A stretch of 33,535 bases of DNA from Actinomycetes bacterium (lineage in GTDB: Bacteria; Actinomycetota; Acidimicrobiia; Acidimicrobiales; JAJYXR01), in NCBI GenBank assembly GCA_021801525.1, contig JAJYXW010000039.1:1-33535 (forward strand), written 5' to 3'. This document shows positions 31,462-33,535 of this stretch, piece by piece (positions within the stretch are counted from its first letter, which is position 1; each line of letters begins with the position of its first letter). The notes beneath the pieces are model-generated. The model was not told where the DNA came from. It worked only from the letters and a program-made list of their open reading frames with translations, and searched no databases. Both the position numbers and the translations under genes were made by a program.

Positions 31462-31854
31462 ATGGCTGTCGACAGGCCCACCCGCTTCGCCGCCGATCTG
31501 CTCGAGTCTGCCGCGGTCGAGGGCCGGCGAGAGAGCCGATCGGCCAAGCAGCAGCTCGACTACTGGGCCCGCCTTGGCCGAGCCGTCTCCATGCACGAGA
31601 GCGCTTCACGTCGACGTATCGAAGCCGTCCTCGCCGGGAAGCTCGAGCTGTCCGATCTCTCGGGCACCGAGCGGCTCGTTGTCAATGCCGAGTTGGACGC
31701 AGCGATCCAGGGCCGCGGAGCCGCGATCGCCTTCGGCTGGGAACTGTCCGCCGAGGGGATCACCACTGTCGCGCTCGACGCGCGGGGGAACCTGGTGGAG
31801 CACCGTCCTGACGGCTCCGAGGAGATTGTGGCCGCTTCAACGGCGACCGGGTGA
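31462..31854 (+). CDS. ParD-like antitoxin
   Basis: This 130-residue protein starts at ATG 31462, just after GGAGGAGGAG. The N-terminal half (TRFAADLLESAAVEGRRESR, then SAKQQLDYWARLGRAVS) matches ParD-like antitoxins of type II systems, a large Ala/Glu/Arg-rich helical family. The C-terminal part (ELSAEGITTVALDARGNLVE, HRPDGSEEIV) is a small beta region. It should bind the zeta-like kinase and the inverted repeat upstream. The GTG of the toxin overlaps its stop (GTGA), so the two are coupled. Confidence 0.75.
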   Translation: MAVDRPTRFAADLLESAAVEGRRESRSAKQQLDYWARLGRAVSMHESASRRRIEAVLAGKLELSDLSGTERLVVNAELDAAIQGRGAAIAFGWELSAEGITTVALDARGNLVEHRPDGSEEIVAASTATG

Positions 31855-32420
31855 GCCGGCTCGATCTCGTCGTCGGCCCCAACGGATCCGGGAAGTCGAC
31901 GTTCATCCGTAAGGTCGTCGTGCCGAAGTGGCCGGCCGCTGCAGTCGTGGACCCGGACGCGATCGCCGTTCAGAACTGGCCGGAGGATCCCGAGTCGCAT
32001 GGGTACGAGGCGGCCGAGATCGCGGCTGCCACGCGAGCACGCCTGATCGAGCTCAGCCGGCCTTTTGTCGCCGAGACTGTGTTCTCGCATCCGTCCAAGC
32101 TCGACCTGCTCGATGTTGCCCGAGGTGCTGGCTATTACATCGCCATGCACGTGCTGCTCGTCCCCGAGGAGCTTGCCGTCGCCCGAGTGGCTTACCGAAA
32201 GGCGGGTGGTGGGCACGGCGTGCCAGAAGACAAGATCCGCGGTCGCTACCAGCGGCTCTGGGACAACGTGGCCGTGGCTGTGACAAGGTCCGACTCGGCC
32301 ACCTTCTGGGACAACTCGCGATTCGACGGGCCGGTGTGCGTCGCCCTGTTCGCCGACGGGGTCGTAGTAGGCAGTCCTTCCTGGCCGCCTTGGGCGCCTG
32401 CCGTGGTTGCGAACCGCTGA
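31851..32420 (+). CDS. zeta-toxin-like P-loop kinase
   Basis: This 189-residue protein starts at GTG 31851, overlapping the antitoxin stop. It begins [20 protein letters not shown] with a perfect Walker A (GPNGSGKST, residues 9-17), then [38 protein letters not shown] and [20 protein letters not shown]. Zeta toxins phosphorylate UDP-N-acetylglucosamine and block cell-wall synthesis; a VAETVF substrate motif is typical. The pairing with a ParD-like antitoxin differs from the classic epsilon partner. The P-loop and substrate motif are intact. Confidence 0.82.
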   Translation: MSRLDLVVGPNGSGKSTFIRKVVVPKWPAAAVVDPDAIAVQNWPEDPESHGYEAAEIAAATRARLIELSRPFVAETVFSHPSKLDLLDVARGAGYYIAMHVLLVPEELAVARVAYRKAGGGHGVPEDKIRGRYQRLWDNVAVAVTRSDSATFWDNSRFDGPVCVALFADGVVVGSPSWPPWAPAVVANR

Positions 32421-32461
32421 CTGGGGGACGACGAGCCCGCCGTGCCTATCCGCTGGGCCTC

Positions 32462-33205
32462 TCAGCCCCGGTTGGCTCCGTGGGTGCGCACGAAGTCGTT
32501 AACCGCGTAGTAGGCGTCGATCGACTCCCCTGCGTCTCCCCAGAAGCCGTCGAGCACGTCGTAAGCCATCGACCCCTTGGCGATGTAGGCGTTGTTCACG
32601 TCGGTGATCTCGAGCTCGCCTCGCCCGGAAGGCTCGAGCGTCGAGATGGTGTCGAACACCGACGCGTCGTAGCAGTAGATGCCGGTGACCGCGTATGGGC
32701 TCGGAGGGTCTTCGGGCTTCTCTACGATGCGGGCTATACGGCCGCTCGCGTCCATGACCGGCACGCCCAGGCTCCGGAGGTGCTCGGGGTCCTGCCCCGC
32801 GGTGAGCACGATGCGCGCCCCTATTGGGTCGGCGCAGAAGCGCTCGACGGTGGGCCGGAGCGAACGCTCGACGATGTTGTCGCCGAGCATGACGAGCACC
32901 GGGTCGCCGTCCACGAAGCGCTCGGTCAGCCCCAGTGCCTCGGCTATGCCGCCGGGGCGGTCCTGGTAGGCGTAGAGGAGGCGGTCGAGGCCGTGCTCGT
33001 GGCCGTTGCCGAGGAGGCGGAGGAACTCCCCGGCGTGGGTGCCGCCGGTCACGAGCATGACTTCCGTGATGCCGGCCTGCACGAGAGCCTCGATGGCATA
33101 CGCGATCATCGGGCGGTCGTAGATCGGGAGCAGGTGCTTGTTGGTGATGCGCGTGAGCGGGTGCAGCCTGGTCCCGCTGCCGCCGGCAAGTATCACGCCC
33201 TTCAT
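32462..33205 (-). CDS. RfbA-like sugar-1-phosphate nucleotidyltransferase
   Basis: This 247-residue protein opens with [20 protein letters not shown] and [20 protein letters not shown], the nucleotide and Mg-binding start of glucose-1-phosphate thymidylyltransferases. Family substrate motifs follow: [51 protein letters not shown] and [13 protein letters not shown]. At 247 residues it is shorter than classic RfbA (about 290) and lacks the C-terminal helical extension, which fits the short class. It makes dTDP- or UDP-glucose-type activated sugar for surface polysaccharide. No dTDP-rhamnose neighbours are visible. No ribosome site is seen. Confidence 0.85.
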   Translation of the reverse strand: MKGVILAGGSGTRLHPLTRITNKHLLPIYDRPMIAYAIEALVQAGITEVMLVTGGTHAGEFLRLLGNGHEHGLDRLLYAYQDRPGGIAEALGLTERFVDGDPVLVMLGDNIVERSLRPTVERFCADPIGARIVLTAGQDPEHLRSLGVPVMDASGRIARIVEKPEDPPSPYAVTGIYCYDASVFDTISTLEPSGRGELEITDVNNAYIAKGSMAYDVLDGFWGDAGESIDAYYAVNDFVRTHGANRG

Positions 33206-33280
33206 CGCAGCGAGAGCCTAAGGGCGCCAGGCGCCGCGCGCCAGGGGGCCGGCGGGGGGGGACCGCTAGCCTTCCGCGCT

Positions 33281-33535
33281 GTGGGCAGCGTTGCAGGCAT
33301 ACCGGCGAAGGGTCCGGCAGATCCTCCGGCGCACAGACCGGCGGATGGTCCGGCGGAGGCGCTCTCGGTGGCCGCGGCGCCCGGCGTAGCAGCCGGGGCG
33401 CCCCCTGTGGAGATCCGGGGGCTTGCCAAGCGCTTCAGGAACGGCGTGCTGGCCGTCGACGGGCTCGACCTCACCGTGGGCCCGGGAGAGGTCTACGGGC
33501 TGCTCGGGCTGAACGGCGCCGGTAAGACGACGACG
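33281..33535 (+). CDS. ABC transporter ATP-binding protein (5' end only)
   Basis: An open frame from GTG 33281 runs off the window end (85 codons). After a Pro/Ala/Gly-rich N-terminal tail of about 45 residues it reads [40 protein letters not shown] and TTT, ending in Walker A. This is a DrrA/ABC-2 exporter type nucleotide-binding domain start. No ribosome site is seen; TAGCCT about eight bases before the GTG suggests a possible leaderless start. The tail is unusual, so an internal start is possible. Confidence 0.75.
   Translation, partial: MGSVAGIPAKGPADPPAHRPADGPAEALSVAAAPGVAAGAPPVEIRGLAKRFRNGVLAVDGLDLTVGPGEVYGLLGLNGAGKTTT

Overview
This is a high-GC window with many GTG starts, start/stop overlaps (ATGA, GTGA) and several apparently leaderless promoters. 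Together with a CtpI-like double P-type ATPase, DTR-module surface proteins, an acyl-CoA dehydrogenase and a FadD-type ligase, it points to an actinobacterium. Acidimicrobiia-like is my best guess, from style only. No rRNA, complete tRNA or CRISPR array is visible.

Region 1 (about 1-2060) is an eroded accessory island. It holds a broken flavodoxin-like gene, a truncated PIN-like fragment, an intact PIN toxin/antitoxin pair, and an RHH antitoxin whose Doc-like toxin is cut short. Two tRNA 3'-half fragments (1259-1281 and 2013-2054) look like scars of site-specific integration.

Region 2 (2238-7580) is the most interesting part. It contains a SufR-like winged-helix regulator with a Cys/His cluster, a hemerythrin-DUF2249 fusion, a NnrS / heme-copper-oxidase-I-like membrane protein, a stand-alone DUF2249 protein, a DUF59 Fe-S assembly factor, a DUF488 protein and a DUF302 protein. 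The last four form a tight run. AT-rich promoter islands with a shared GAGATATA(A/C)T motif stand in front of the hemerythrin and membrane-protein genes. I read this as a candidate nitric-oxide / Fe-S stress module. An IS3 transposase remnant lies inside it.

Region 3 (7716-17352) has a PD40-type lipoprotein, a CDF zinc exporter, a large secreted repeat protein and a CtpI-like giant P-type ATPase. Region 4 (17398-23420) is all on the minus strand: a MerR regulator, a small unknown protein and two tandem phytoene-desaturase-like flavoproteins in one operon, then a ClC chloride channel upstream. Region 5 (23675-28091) has a second surface protein, in which a propeller is inserted into a DTR module, and a GGDEF protein with an outer Thr/Pro tail. 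Region 6 (28289-33535) has divergent acyl-CoA dehydrogenase and acyl-CoA ligase genes, a ParD-like/zeta toxin pair behind a perfect inverted repeat, a short sugar-nucleotidyltransferase and the start of an ABC ATPase.

A striking overall feature is the number of short, mutually unrelated tandem duplications. They sit at gene ends (twice across the stop codon), in intergenic gaps, and inside coding loops where they make Gly-Ser, Gly-Val, Ala-Val-Gly or Thr-Pro tracts.
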